A DNA stretch of 64,000 nucleotides from Planctomycetota bacterium (GCA_013816485.1 JACDEI010000007.1:1-64000), one strand, 5' to 3'. Counted from the stretch's first letter, positions 49,992 through 59,398 are shown. The notes: generated by a model not told the origin, from the letters alone. Translations and numbers: made by a program.

Positions 49992-50750
49992 TCAGCGGCG
50001 GTACGGCACCCACTCGGCGGAGGGCGGCGAGCCCCACCCGTCGCTGAGCGCGGAGTTCCACTCCGGTCTGGCGCCGGTGGCTGACGGCTTGGTGCTCAGC
50101 ACCGTCCCGTTCGCGGTCACGGCAAAGGCGCGACGGCCGCTCTCGCCCCACTGCTCGGGCCACGCGTAGGCGATCCAATGGCTCTCACGCTCCTTGATCG
50201 CTTCCGGGGAATGGTCGGTGATTTTCCCACGTGACGCTGCGGCGCCATTCCCATCGGGCAGGTAGAGCGCGAAGCGATAACCATTCAGCAGCGGCTCGGC
50301 GCTGTTCCATGACGGTGGGAGCAACGACAGGCGCGCGTCCGACACCGCATCCGTGCCGCTCAGTTCGGTGATGAAACCGTTCTCGCCCACACCATTTTTG
50401 TCCTCGTCGACAAAGGCACCGCCCTGGAACTGGATCTGGGAAGGGAATACGCCGGATTTGAGACTCGTCGCGGCGGCCGCCTCGTTGGAGATGACGCGGC
50501 TCTCCAACAGGTTGGGGATGGCGATCGCCGCGATGATCGCCAATGGCAGCAACAAGACCCCGAGACCGCCAAGCACCACTCCGGGAATGGCCAGGCCTTT
50601 GCTCTGGCCCTTGGTCAGCGCGATGATGCCGAGCACCAACGCGACGATGGCGAGCGGCAGCAGCACCAGGCCGAGGATGCCGAGCACCAGCGAAGCGATG
50701 GCAAGGCCGGAGCCCGGGGTCGCGGTTTGCATTTGATCGACATCATCCAT
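49992..50750 (-). CDS. DUF4190-like TM domain fused to a type IV pilin-like segment
   Basis: GLAIASLVLGILGLVLLPLAIVALVLGIIALTKGQSKGLAIPGVVLGGLGVLLLPLAIIAAIAIPNLLESRVISNEAAAATSL. Confidence 0.78.
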   Translation of the reverse strand: MDDVDQMQTATPGSGLAIASLVLGILGLVLLPLAIVALVLGIIALTKGQSKGLAIPGVVLGGLGVLLLPLAIIAAIAIPNLLESRVISNEAAAATSLKSGVFPSQIQFQGGAFVDEDKNGVGENGFITELSGTDAVSDARLSLLPPSWNSAEPLLNGYRFALYLPDGNGAAASRGKITDHSPEAIKERESHWIAYAWPEQWGESGRRAFAVTANGTVLSTKPSATGARPEWNSALSDGWGSPPSAEWVPYRR

Positions 50751-50953
50751 GGCGGGTCTCCTGAAGGCCTGGGACTATGGCCATGCCCCAAGGAACGCGC
50801 AAGCCCTGGGACACAGCGTGCGGAGGTGAGTTGCCAGCGATGTGTGCCGGCGAGTGGCAGGGAATACTGCACGCGCCAAGTGGATGAAGGCCGCGAGGAC
50901 TAGCTCGCGCGTCAACGCAGGCTGTGGGAGAAATGCTTCGACCAGCTCGACAG

Positions 50954-50989
50954 CTACCTGCTCTACCTGCTCTACCTGCTCTACCTGCT
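50954..50989. repeat. 9-bp tandem repeat CTACCTGCT x4
   Basis: direct reading. Confidence 0.9.
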
Positions 50990-51025
50990 CTCACTCAAAG
51001 CCCGAACGCTCAAGGAAAAGAAACC

Positions 51026-51154
51026 TTGATCATCGATCCCAAACTTGACCTCGTGTTCGAACGCATCGTCGATGTCCCACCCAGCTTGGTGTGGGAAGCA
51101 TGGACCGACGCGCTGCGACCCGGCTTCCGACCGGCGCTGGCTCATTGCTGTTAA
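51026..51154 (+). pseudogene. truncated SRPBCC/AHSA1-like gene 5' fragment
   Basis: LIIDPKLDLVFERIVDVPPSLVWEAWTDALRPGF matches the start of SRPBCC proteins and then stops. Confidence 0.65.
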
Positions 51155-51491
51155 GCTCAGGCCCCGCCCACATCAAATCCGATTGAACCGCCACGACGCT
51201 ACGAAGCGAAACCGCAGCCAGCCGCACGGTACGGGCACGAAGTACACCGCGATTGCCCTGCACGGCGACGAGGCCGGGCGCACAAAACACCAGGATAATG
51301 GGGTTCCACGCGGGCTGGGGCACCTACCTCGACCGTTGGTGGCACACGCCAAGACCTTGTGATGATGGGCACTGTGACGCCGCATCGGGCAGATTCTGGC
51401 AATTCCCTGGCTTTACCTGGGACGGATGAGTAGGTTCCCGCCCGCCACCGGCCTGTCGCTGGTGGTCCCCAGGCGCGGGTAGCGCCATCCC

Positions 51492-51530
51492 GATGTCGCA
51501 AGACATCACCAGAGGACGCCTCGTGCGTCC
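51492..51530 (+). promoter_or_regulatory. structured 5' leader of the RRM gene (two hairpins)
   Basis: GATGTC-GCAA-GACATC (GNRA-type loop) and GGACGC-CTCGT-GCGTCC directly upstream of the RRM ORF. Confidence 0.5.
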
Positions 51531-51547
51531 ATCCCGAGGTTATCCAG

Positions 51548-51877
51548 TTGGAACTCTACGTAGGCAATCTTCCCTGGTCGATGACTGATGCCAGTCTGTC
51601 GGCCCTCTTCGCAACCCATGGCAACGTCGAACGTGCCAAGATCGTGAACGATCGCGACACCGGCAAGAGCCGTGGTTTCGGCTTCGTCACCATGACCGAT
51701 GAAGCGGCCGGCCAGAAGGCTGTGCAGGCGCTCAACGGCACCGCATGCGACGGTCGCAACATCACCGTTCGTCCTGCTGAAGACCGTGCCAAAGCGCCCC
51801 GCGCTGGCGGCGGCGGCGGCGGATACGGCGGCGGTCGCGACGGCGGCGGCGGCGGCGGCGGCGGATACAATCGCTAA
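51548..51877 (+). CDS. glycine-rich RRM RNA-binding protein
   Basis: ELYVGNLPWSMTDASLSALF (RNP2), KSRGFGFVTM (RNP1), Gly-rich tail; TTG start. Confidence 0.92.
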   Translation: MELYVGNLPWSMTDASLSALFATHGNVERAKIVNDRDTGKSRGFGFVTMTDEAAGQKAVQALNGTACDGRNITVRPAEDRAKAPRAGGGGGGYGGGRDGGGGGGGGYNR

Positions 51878-51903
51878 GCGCTAGAGAACTTCTGGTTCCT
51901 CAA

Positions 51904-51941
51904 CGCGGCCCGCTGGATTTCCAGCGGGCCGCGTCGTTTTT
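51904..51941 (+). terminator. intrinsic terminator
   Basis: CGCGGCCCGCTGG-ATTT-CCAGCGGGCCGCG then TCGTTTTT, just after the RRM gene. Confidence 0.93.
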
Positions 51942-52101
51942 GTGGGCTCTCGCCTCGGCGCTCTCGGCGGTTCATCTGCTTTCTTTCAGAATGACGCTCA
52001 TGGCCATCGATCCGCCATTGACGATCCCGAGATCCGATAAATACAGATTTTTCTCAGCGGATCACTGCCCGGATGCGTAGACGTTGCTCTGCGGAGCTTC
52101 C

Positions 52102-54771
52102 ATGCGCACCATTACCTCGTCATCCCTGTTGTTGCTGTCGTCGCTGCTGGTTGCCAGCGAGGCACCACCCGACTACCGCTTCACCGTTGAGACGCTGCTC
52201 GAAGGCATGCCACAACCGATGGAGTTGGAGGTCGCGCCGGACGGACGGATCTTCTTCAACGAGTACGGCGGCACGCTGCGCATCTATGATCCCAAGACCA
52301 AGCTGACGGTCGAGGCCGGACACATCGAGGTATGGAACGGCCAGGAGAACGGCTTCCTCGGCTTCGCACTCGATCCCGATTTCGCCAAGAACAACTGGAT
52401 CTTCTGCCTGCACTCGCCGAAGGATTTCGACGGCCAGCACCTGACGCGCTTCACCATGGTCGGCGACAAGCTCGATATGAGCAGCGCGAAACTGGTGTTG
52501 GCATTCGAGGAACAGCGCAAGGACTGCTGTCACCACGCCGGCTCGGTCGAGTTCGGACCGGGCGGGATGCTCTTCATCTCCACTGGCGACAACACCCATC
52601 CGCATGGCGACAGCGGCGGCTACGCGCCGATCGATGAACGGGCGGAAAGGTATCCGTGGGACGCGCAGAAATCGGCGGCCAACACCAACGCGCTCACCGG
52701 CAAGATCTTGCGCATCAAACCCAAGCCCGACGGCACGTATGAGATCCCCGCCGGCAACCTTTTTCCGCCCGGCACGGCGAAGACGCGACCAGAAATTTAC
52801 GCCATGGGGTGTCGCAATCCCTGGCGCATGTCGGTCGATCAGCAGACCGGGATCGTCTATTGGGGTGATGTCGGCCCGGATGCCGGCGACGATGGTCCAC
52901 GTGGGTCGCGCGGGTACGACGAGATCAATCAGGCGAAGCAGGCTGGCAACTTCGGCTGGCCGTATTTCATCGGCAACAACTTCGCCTACGCGGATTACGA
53001 CTACACCACCAAACAGGTCGGCGCATTGTTCGACCCGCAGAAGCCGATCAATGAAGGCCCCAACAATACCGGGCTGAACACCCTGCCGCCGGCGCAACCA
53101 GCGATGATCTGGTGGCCCTACCGCAAGCCGAAGGAGTTCCCCGAGATGGGCGAGGGCGGTCGCACTGCCTGCGCCGGGCCGGTGTTCCACTTCCGTCCTG
53201 AGTTCGAGAAAACCGGCGGTTTCCCCAAGGAGTTCGACCGTTGTCTGCTGTTCTGGGACTGGCAGCGTCCGACCATCCGCTGGGCGCGGATGGATTCGCA
53301 ACAGAACTTCCAACGCATCGAACCCTTCACCGGCGCGGTGGTGACTGGCAACTCCGCCGACCAGATCGAAAAGCTGAAGCCCGCCATCGCAGATGGCGCG
53401 ACACTCCTGCAACGTCCGGTCGACGCGGTGTTCGGTGCCGATGGTGCGCTGTATATGCTCGACTACGGCGAGACCTGGGGCGCCAATCACGATGCCAAGC
53501 TGGTGAAGATCAGCTACCTGCGTGGCAATCTCCCACCGGTGGTGAAGGTCGCAGCCGAACCCTCGTCGGGACGCGAACCGCTGACGGTGAAAATCTCCGG
53601 TGCCGGATCAAAGGACCACGAAGGCGACACGCTGAGCTATGCGTGGAAACTTTTTCCGGCGGGCGGCACCACCGGCAAAGCGGTCGCGAAAACCACGGAT
53701 GCGACCATCACCATCGCCGAGCCGGGCAACTACCGCGTAGAACTGACGGTCACCGACGCCAAGGGCGCAAGCCGCAGCGCCAGTGTGCCCGTGCTAGTGG
53801 GCAACAGCGCACCGATCGTCGCCTTCAACGCGCCGCAGGACGGCGACTTCTTCACTCCAGGCAAACCGGTCGCCTATGCCGTGACGGTGAACGATCAGGA
53901 GGACGGCCGCTCCGCCGACAAGGCCGGCGAGTTCGCCGCGCGCACGCTGGTCAGCAGCAGCACGCTCAGCGCCGACGGTAAAGGCCCCGCCGTCGATCCA
54001 GGATTCACCCTGATGAAATCCTCCGACTGCTTCAACTGCCATGCGGTCGATTTCAAGATCATCGGCCCGTCCTTCCTCGACATCGCCAACAAGTACCGCG
54101 GTCAACCTGGCGCACTCGATGCCAGCGTCGGACGCGTACGCGCCGGCAGCAGCAAGGTGTGGGGCGAGATCCCCATGCTGCCGCACCCGCAGCACTCGGT
54201 CGATGAAGTGAACATCATGCTGCGCTGGGTCTTCGCCCTGGAAAAAGGCAAGGGCGGCCCGGCGCTGACACGCGGCCTCAGCGGTGAACTCACCGCGCCG
54301 AAGGACGACAAGGTCGGCCTGTTCGTACTCGAAGCGACCTACGCCGATGCCGGACGCGCGCCTGCCGGTTCGCTCAGCGGCAAGGCCAGCGTGACGCTGC
54401 GCTCGCGGCGGCTCGACGCCGAACACGCCGATGTGCAGGGACCGAAGAGGATGGGCAACGTCATCGGCTCGATCGATCATGGACATCATGTGCGTTTCGC
54501 CGGCATCAACCTCGCCGATGTCGGAGGCTTCACGGCACGCGCCGGTTCGGGCAATGTTGGCGGTAAGGTCGAGTTCCGTGTTGGCTCGCCGACTGGCGAC
54601 CTGATCGCTACTATCGAAGTCCCCAACACTGGTGGCTGGGACAAGTACATCGAACCGTCGGTGAAGCTGGACGCTGCGCGTAGTGAACGCGCGGATGTCT
54701 ACGCGGTGTTCGTCAATCCCGGCAAGGGCGGGCTGATGAACCTCGACTGGGTGCGCTTCGAGCCGAAGTGA
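52102..54771 (+). CDS. exported sorbosone/glucose dehydrogenase-like propeller + PKD + cytochrome c + C-terminal carbohydrate-binding module
   Basis: PQPMELEVAPDGRIFFNEYGGTLRIYDP; CRNPWRMSVDQQTG; PKD-like SYAWKLFPAGG; SDCFNCHAVDFKIIGPSF heme motif. Confidence 0.9.
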   Translation: MRTITSSSLLLLSSLLVASEAPPDYRFTVETLLEGMPQPMELEVAPDGRIFFNEYGGTLRIYDPKTKLTVEAGHIEVWNGQENGFLGFALDPDFAKNNWIFCLHSPKDFDGQHLTRFTMVGDKLDMSSAKLVLAFEEQRKDCCHHAGSVEFGPGGMLFISTGDNTHPHGDSGGYAPIDERAERYPWDAQKSAANTNALTGKILRIKPKPDGTYEIPAGNLFPPGTAKTRPEIYAMGCRNPWRMSVDQQTGIVYWGDVGPDAGDDGPRGSRGYDEINQAKQAGNFGWPYFIGNNFAYADYDYTTKQVGALFDPQKPINEGPNNTGLNTLPPAQPAMIWWPYRKPKEFPEMGEGGRTACAGPVFHFRPEFEKTGGFPKEFDRCLLFWDWQRPTIRWARMDSQQNFQRIEPFTGAVVTGNSADQIEKLKPAIADGATLLQRPVDAVFGADGALYMLDYGETWGANHDAKLVKISYLRGNLPPVVKVAAEPSSGREPLTVKISGAGSKDHEGDTLSYAWKLFPAGGTTGKAVAKTTDATITIAEPGNYRVELTVTDAKGASRSASVPVLVGNSAPIVAFNAPQDGDFFTPGKPVAYAVTVNDQEDGRSADKAGEFAARTLVSSSTLSADGKGPAVDPGFTLMKSSDCFNCHAVDFKIIGPSFLDIANKYRGQPGALDASVGRVRAGSSKVWGEIPMLPHPQHSVDEVNIMLRWVFALEKGKGGPALTRGLSGELTAPKDDKVGLFVLEATYADAGRAPAGSLSGKASVTLRSRRLDAEHADVQGPKRMGNVIGSIDHGHHVRFAGINLADVGGFTARAGSGNVGGKVEFRVGSPTGDLIATIEVPNTGGWDKYIEPSVKLDAARSERADVYAVFVNPGKGGLMNLDWVRFEPK

Positions 54772-55003
54772 TGCTGGCGCGCGACCGGGGCCCATCCGCT
54801 TCGACGCTGCGGAACCCGCCCGTCAGCAGCTCGGTGTCGCACGCCTGAGCGTCGCACGCCTGAGCAACGGTGCCACGACCCTCCTGATACCAATCCTCCA
54901 TCTGCCGTACCGCCTGGTCACATCCGTGGCTTGGCAACGCCTGGGAAACGGGCATAGCGCAGCACCTCTCCAACCGCGGCACCCACCAACCCCAGGACTT
55001 TCC

Positions 55004-55696
55004 ATGCTGATCACCCGCCGACTGTCCCTCGCCTTCATCGCCCTGCTGGCGGTCAGCGCATCCACCGGTGCGGAGAGCACCCCGGTCGATGTCGCCGGCT
55101 ACACCGGTCCGATCAAGCTCGCCTGTGTCGGCGATAGCATCACCCAGGGTGTCGGCGCGGAAAAAGGCAAGTCGTGGCCGGACCAGATCCAGGCGATGCT
55201 CGGCGACAAATGGCAGGTGCGCAATTTTGGCGTCAGCGGTTCGACGCTGCTGAACGCCGGCGACAAGCCGTACCAAAAGGAAGGCGCGTTCGAAAAGGCG
55301 CTAGAGTTCACCCCCGACGTGGTGGTCATCATCCTCGGCACCAACGACACCAAGCCGCAAAACTGGAAGCACAAGGACAGCTTCACCGCCGACTACCAGG
55401 ACCTCATCGGAAAATTCGCTGCGCTGCCATCGAAGCCGAAGATCTTCATCAGCTACGCCCCCTATATCGCCGGCAAGGGCAACTTCGGCATCACCGAGGA
55501 GAACACCGTCGCCGAGTTCCCGCTGATCGATGCCGCCGCGAAAGCGACGTCGTCCGGCATCATCGATGTGCATGGCGCGCTGGTCGGCAAGGACGCGCTG
55601 ATCCCTGACCGGGTGCACCCGAACAACGAGGGCATGACCGCGATCGCGACGGCGGTTTTTCAGGCGCTGACGGGCAAGGCACCAGTCGCGAAGTGA
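55004..55696 (+). CDS. exported SGNH/GDSL hydrolase
   Basis: LACVGDSITQGVGAEKGKSWPDQIQAMLG; ILGTNDTKP; PDRVHPNNEGM. Confidence 0.92.
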   Translation: MLITRRLSLAFIALLAVSASTGAESTPVDVAGYTGPIKLACVGDSITQGVGAEKGKSWPDQIQAMLGDKWQVRNFGVSGSTLLNAGDKPYQKEGAFEKALEFTPDVVVIILGTNDTKPQNWKHKDSFTADYQDLIGKFAALPSKPKIFISYAPYIAGKGNFGITEENTVAEFPLIDAAAKATSSGIIDVHGALVGKDALIPDRVHPNNEGMTAIATAVFQALTGKAPVAK

Positions 55697-55820
55697 TGGT
55701 GGCTGGGCCAAATCGTCACCGGCCCAGCCCGAATCCGTGCGCCCCGAAGCAGAGATTCAAACTCAGCCCCGTCAGCCTGGGGACCAAGCTGCGAACAAGG
55801 AGTTCACGTCCCGCAACCAA

Positions 55821-56462
55821 TCACGGTCGCTTTTCCGGATGCTCTCGCGCATAGGCCACACACTCGGCGGCGAAGGTGTTGCCACCTGCCGCGAGGCGTT
55901 CGGCGTGGCGCAACACCTCGGGCCATTGGGCGGCGTTCGATTTGTATGACCACTGGGCGCTGGAGCCGGCGAGATCGATGACGGTGCTCTTGCCCTCTGT
56001 GCGTGACGCGTCGACGAAGGCGACTGCCATCAAGCGATCCAGATAATGCTCCTCGCCAGTACAGAAGAATGCCATCCACAACACGTCGTTCTTCGCCGGG
56101 CTGGCGCTGCCGTCATCCAACCAGGCGGTGAATTTCATGTGATCCGCGGTGCGGAAGCGACTAAGCGGCAGACTGTCAGGTGCGTCATCGATGCTCAGAC
56201 CGTATTTCCCGGTGGCGAACACCACGAACGAGGCCATCAGCGAGGCGTTCGCGCGCATCTCCGGATTGCTGTCAAAGCGGTTGAAGCTGTTTAGAATGAC
56301 GCGGAACTCATCCTGCGTCGGCTGACGATGGAAGGTCGACAGCCGACGGGAGAGGTCGTCGATGGAGGTTGCGGAGACGTTCCGCTCGGCGCCACAGCCG
56401 CCCAGCAGGACGAGCGCACCCAGCGTCAGCAGTAACACGACGGGCGATGAGGAGAATGGCAT
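55821..56462 (-). CDS. hypothetical lipoprotein
   Basis: MPFSSSPVVLLLTLGALVLLGGCGAE lipobox. Confidence 0.75.
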   Translation of the reverse strand: MPFSSSPVVLLLTLGALVLLGGCGAERNVSATSIDDLSRRLSTFHRQPTQDEFRVILNSFNRFDSNPEMRANASLMASFVVFATGKYGLSIDDAPDSLPLSRFRTADHMKFTAWLDDGSASPAKNDVLWMAFFCTGEEHYLDRLMAVAFVDASRTEGKSTVIDLAGSSAQWSYKSNAAQWPEVLRHAERLAAGGNTFAAECVAYAREHPEKRP

Positions 56463-56562
56463 GGGATGCGTGGTCGTAAGCGACCGGCGGCGTCTGTGAA
56501 GAGCAGAGCCATTCTGCTGTGTGGTGGAGGTGGCGGGCAAATGGCAGGCGCGGGGAACTAGA

Positions 56563-56668
56563 GCGACCGGCGAAAGGCGAATGGCGAATAGCGCTGTCTT
56601 CTTTTTCACCGGTCGCCAGTGGCAGGTCGCCGCTCGCCAGTCGCCAGTCGCCAGTCGCCGCTCGCCGG
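56563..56668. repeat. inverted heptad element: left GCGANNG-type x4 (56563-56590), right TCGCCAG-type x8 (56613-56668)
   Basis: direct reading; reverse complement of the right unit rotates to GGCGACT versus GGCGAAT on the left. Confidence 0.87.
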
Positions 56669-56675
56669 AGCGCGC

Positions 56676-57782
56676 TCATCTGCCCAGGACCCGGACACTG
56701 TTTGCCTGATAGAGATCCCGCAGCGTCTCATCGCTCAGATCAAGGCCATGCAGCGGCCAGTGGTAGCCGAAACGGATGTCGTAGAAATGTTCGTCGGCGG
56801 TTTCCAGGATGCGGAAGGACACCGGATACAGGCCCGCCTTGTAGTGGTTGTCGGTGCCGTAGAGCAGGCGCGTGCGGTATTTCTCCATGAAGGCACGGAC
56901 GGCGCGTGGGATCGGCGCGATCTCACCGTAGCGCGCGCCGATGTCGGCGTAGAGGTTGGGATAGGCATCGAACAGACGCGCCAGTTGGCTGAGATCGGCG
57001 CAACAATTCGCCAGGTGGCAGGCGATGAAGGTGGTCTGAGGATTGTCGCGCACTGCCTCCGCCAACGTGGTGATGAGCTGGTCGTGATCGGCGATGCCTT
57101 TTTTCGTGAGATCGACCCGCCACTTGGCGGCGTTCATCAGGCCATCGTTGCTGGCGTCCGGCGGCAGGTACATCCAGGCATCCTCGGCCACGTGGATGTT
57201 GATCGGCATCTTCAACTCGGCGCATTTCGCCAACAGCGGTTTCATCCGCGGATCGTTGATGTGCATGCCGAGTTCCGGTTCGGTGAGTTGCGCCACGGTG
57301 GCCTTCTGTGACATCGGCCGGAAACCCATGCCCTTGTCCATCAGCTCGCCGACGCCGCGGGCACCCTGACGATGGCAGCGCTCCAGTTCGGCGACCGCCC
57401 GCTCCGACCAGCCCGGCTGGTCCCAGCCGGTGAAATCGAAGTAACACCACAGTTCGAAGCGTTGCGGATGACGTCCATATCTGGCGACCAGCGCGTCAAA
57501 CTCATCGCCGGTGGCGAAGGTCAGGATGATCGAACGCGCGACGTTCGCTGCGTCCATGGCTGCCACCCACGCATCGACCTCGCCTGGGGTCTTGGCGTAG
57601 TCATGGGTGTGGAAATCGATCGCCGGGTAACGGGCTTTGCGCACCTCGGTCTTGGGCACGTTGTAGATCGAGACCGGACGGTAGTCCTTGAGCTTGATCT
57701 CGTCGGCCGGCGTCGTCGCCGAATCGCCGGCGCTGAGGCATGAGACCAGCAGGGCGAGGCCACAGAGTCGGGCACAGAACAT
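56676..57782 (-). CDS. exported amidohydrolase family protein
   Basis: signal peptide; YPAIDFHTHDYAK; MPINIHVAEDAW; RLLYGTDNHYKAG. Confidence 0.87.
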   Translation of the reverse strand: MFCARLCGLALLVSCLSAGDSATTPADEIKLKDYRPVSIYNVPKTEVRKARYPAIDFHTHDYAKTPGEVDAWVAAMDAANVARSIILTFATGDEFDALVARYGRHPQRFELWCYFDFTGWDQPGWSERAVAELERCHRQGARGVGELMDKGMGFRPMSQKATVAQLTEPELGMHINDPRMKPLLAKCAELKMPINIHVAEDAWMYLPPDASNDGLMNAAKWRVDLTKKGIADHDQLITTLAEAVRDNPQTTFIACHLANCCADLSQLARLFDAYPNLYADIGARYGEIAPIPRAVRAFMEKYRTRLLYGTDNHYKAGLYPVSFRILETADEHFYDIRFGYHWPLHGLDLSDETLRDLYQANSVRVLGR

Positions 57783-57956
57783 GGGATTCCCTCCGGGAAG
57801 ACGACGATTCGCGGCGGACAGTCCGTGGCCAGGCAAACCTGTCCTTAGAATGCCGCTGGGCACGCGCACCGATCCGTCTCATAAAATTGCGATGGACCAA
57901 CGTTTGGGGCGAATGGCGAGCTGCTGCGGCGGTCACTGGCAGCGCTCACCTGCCAT

Positions 57957-57988
57957 GAAAAAGGCCCGCTGCGCATGCAGCGGGCCTT
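57957..57988 (-). terminator. intrinsic terminator (minus strand) downstream of the tiny basic ORF
   Basis: AAGGCCCGCTGC/GCAGCGGGCCTT stem; reads into TTTTTC on the minus strand. Confidence 0.85.
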
Positions 57989-57990
57989 TG

Positions 57991-58028
57991 AGATTCAACT
58001 CGGAGATTCAACTCGGAGATTCAACTCG
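57991..58028. repeat. 13-bp tandem repeat AGATTCAACTCGG x3
   Basis: direct reading. Confidence 0.9.
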
Positions 58029-58070
58029 TGATGAACGTCTGCTCCTAACGGAGCGACGCCACCGTGCAGA

Positions 58071-58172
58071 CTACTTCTGGGCGCGCTTGGCGGCTTTGGC
58101 CGCACGCTTTTCCATCATGGACTTGGCCGGCGCCTTTTTGGCTGCCTTCATGCTGCGTTGTTCTTTGGCCAT
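58071..58172 (-). CDS. 33-aa highly basic Ala/Lys-rich protein
   Basis: MAKEQRSMKAAKKAPAKSMMEKRAAKAAKRAQK; Shine-Dalgarno-like GAGGAG upstream on the minus strand; terminator downstream. Confidence 0.6.
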   Translation of the reverse strand: MAKEQRSMKAAKKAPAKSMMEKRAAKAAKRAQK

Positions 58173-58540
58173 GGGTGGCTCCTCGTAAGTGGTGAAGCAG
58201 GGATGATGGGAACAAGGGTGGATTTTCCTATCGCCGAATAGCCTTGAGCGATTGAGCAATGGACGATCGGGTGCCCTGACCGTGCGGGACTACAATTACC
58301 GGTAACGTGATTGGTGAACCTCAGGTCACATCCGTCGTTCACCGACATGCCACTCATGACCGTGCTGATGACCTTATACCTGGGCTTTAGGATGATCTGC
58401 AGGACATGAGGCAGCTGCCACTGATCCGCACGCACATCAGTTCGCCGGCGAAATGAGGTCGCACGACACGAGTTATACGAACGGGCAAGCAGCCTCCTTA
58501 ATCACCTGACCTTCAGTCGCCTAGGCGATGCGACGACGGC

Positions 58541-59251
58541 CTATTCAGCTTTGTGGTAGGCCATCTTCTTTTCGTAGAGCGCGAGTCGGGTGGCCAGATC
58601 GGCCTTATCCTCCGCATTGGTTTCTAGTTCGAGGGCTTTCTTCTGCGTCAGGGTGGCATTCTCGAAATCGCCGGCCTCGGCATAGGCCGCGCCCAGGGTG
58701 TCCAGATAGGACGCATTTTTATGGTCGGTCTTTTCGCAGGCGATGAGGGCATATTTGATCGCCTTCGCGCCATCACGGACCTTGGCGTCGGAGCAGGTGG
58801 CCAGTAGCCATGCCAAATTGTTGTGCACCGACTTGATCTCGGAATCGATGGCGATGGCTTTTTCATAATCGGGGATCGCCAACGCCGGTTTCTTGTTCCG
58901 TTTATACGCCTCACCACGGTTGTAATAGACCTCGCCCAACTCCTTCACCGACTTGTCCGGAAAGGCGTCGAGGACCTTGTTGTAATCCTTGAGCGCCAGA
59001 TCGAGTTTCCCCAGCATGGAATAGGCGTTGGCGCGATTGACGTAGGAACCGTAGTTGGCCGGCAGGGCGGGATAATACTTGATCGCCTTGGTGAACGAGG
59101 CCGCCGCCTTGTCCCATTTCCCTTCCGCGCTGTAACGATCGCCCTCCGCCCAGTGCTTATTGTACAGTTCCTCATCGGTCGCGGCGTGTAGTTGGATCGT
59201 CAGGACGCAGAGGATGGTCAGAATCCAGGGGAACAGGCATTGTAGTTTCAT
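58541..59251 (-). CDS. exported TPR-repeat protein
   Basis: signal peptide; several TPR units (WDKAAASFTKAIKYYPALPANYGSYVNRANAYSMLGKLDLALKDYNKVLDAFP). Confidence 0.88.
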   Translation of the reverse strand: MKLQCLFPWILTILCVLTIQLHAATDEELYNKHWAEGDRYSAEGKWDKAAASFTKAIKYYPALPANYGSYVNRANAYSMLGKLDLALKDYNKVLDAFPDKSVKELGEVYYNRGEAYKRNKKPALAIPDYEKAIAIDSEIKSVHNNLAWLLATCSDAKVRDGAKAIKYALIACEKTDHKNASYLDTLGAAYAEAGDFENATLTQKKALELETNAEDKADLATRLALYEKKMAYHKAE

Positions 59252-59336
59252 CGGCGATCCCTGTGTTAGTCCGACGCTAACGATCGCCGCCGGGCTGCCA
59301 AGTCAGGCGGTGGATTCTGTCGGGGGTACGGGGCAG

Positions 59337-59385
59337 CGACAGGTTTCAGGCGACAGGCGACAGGTGACAGGTGACAGGTGACAGG
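59337..59385. repeat. heptad array CGACAGG/TGACAGG x7
   Basis: CGACAGG TTTCAGG CGACAGG CGACAGG TGACAGG TGACAGG TGACAGG. Confidence 0.92.
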
Positions 59386-59398
59386 CCACTCGCGCCGT

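Noticed and set aside
51780-51875. GGC-rich repeat in the RRM gene as a separate repeat
   Set aside because: Explained by the glycine-rich C-terminal tail normal for this family.
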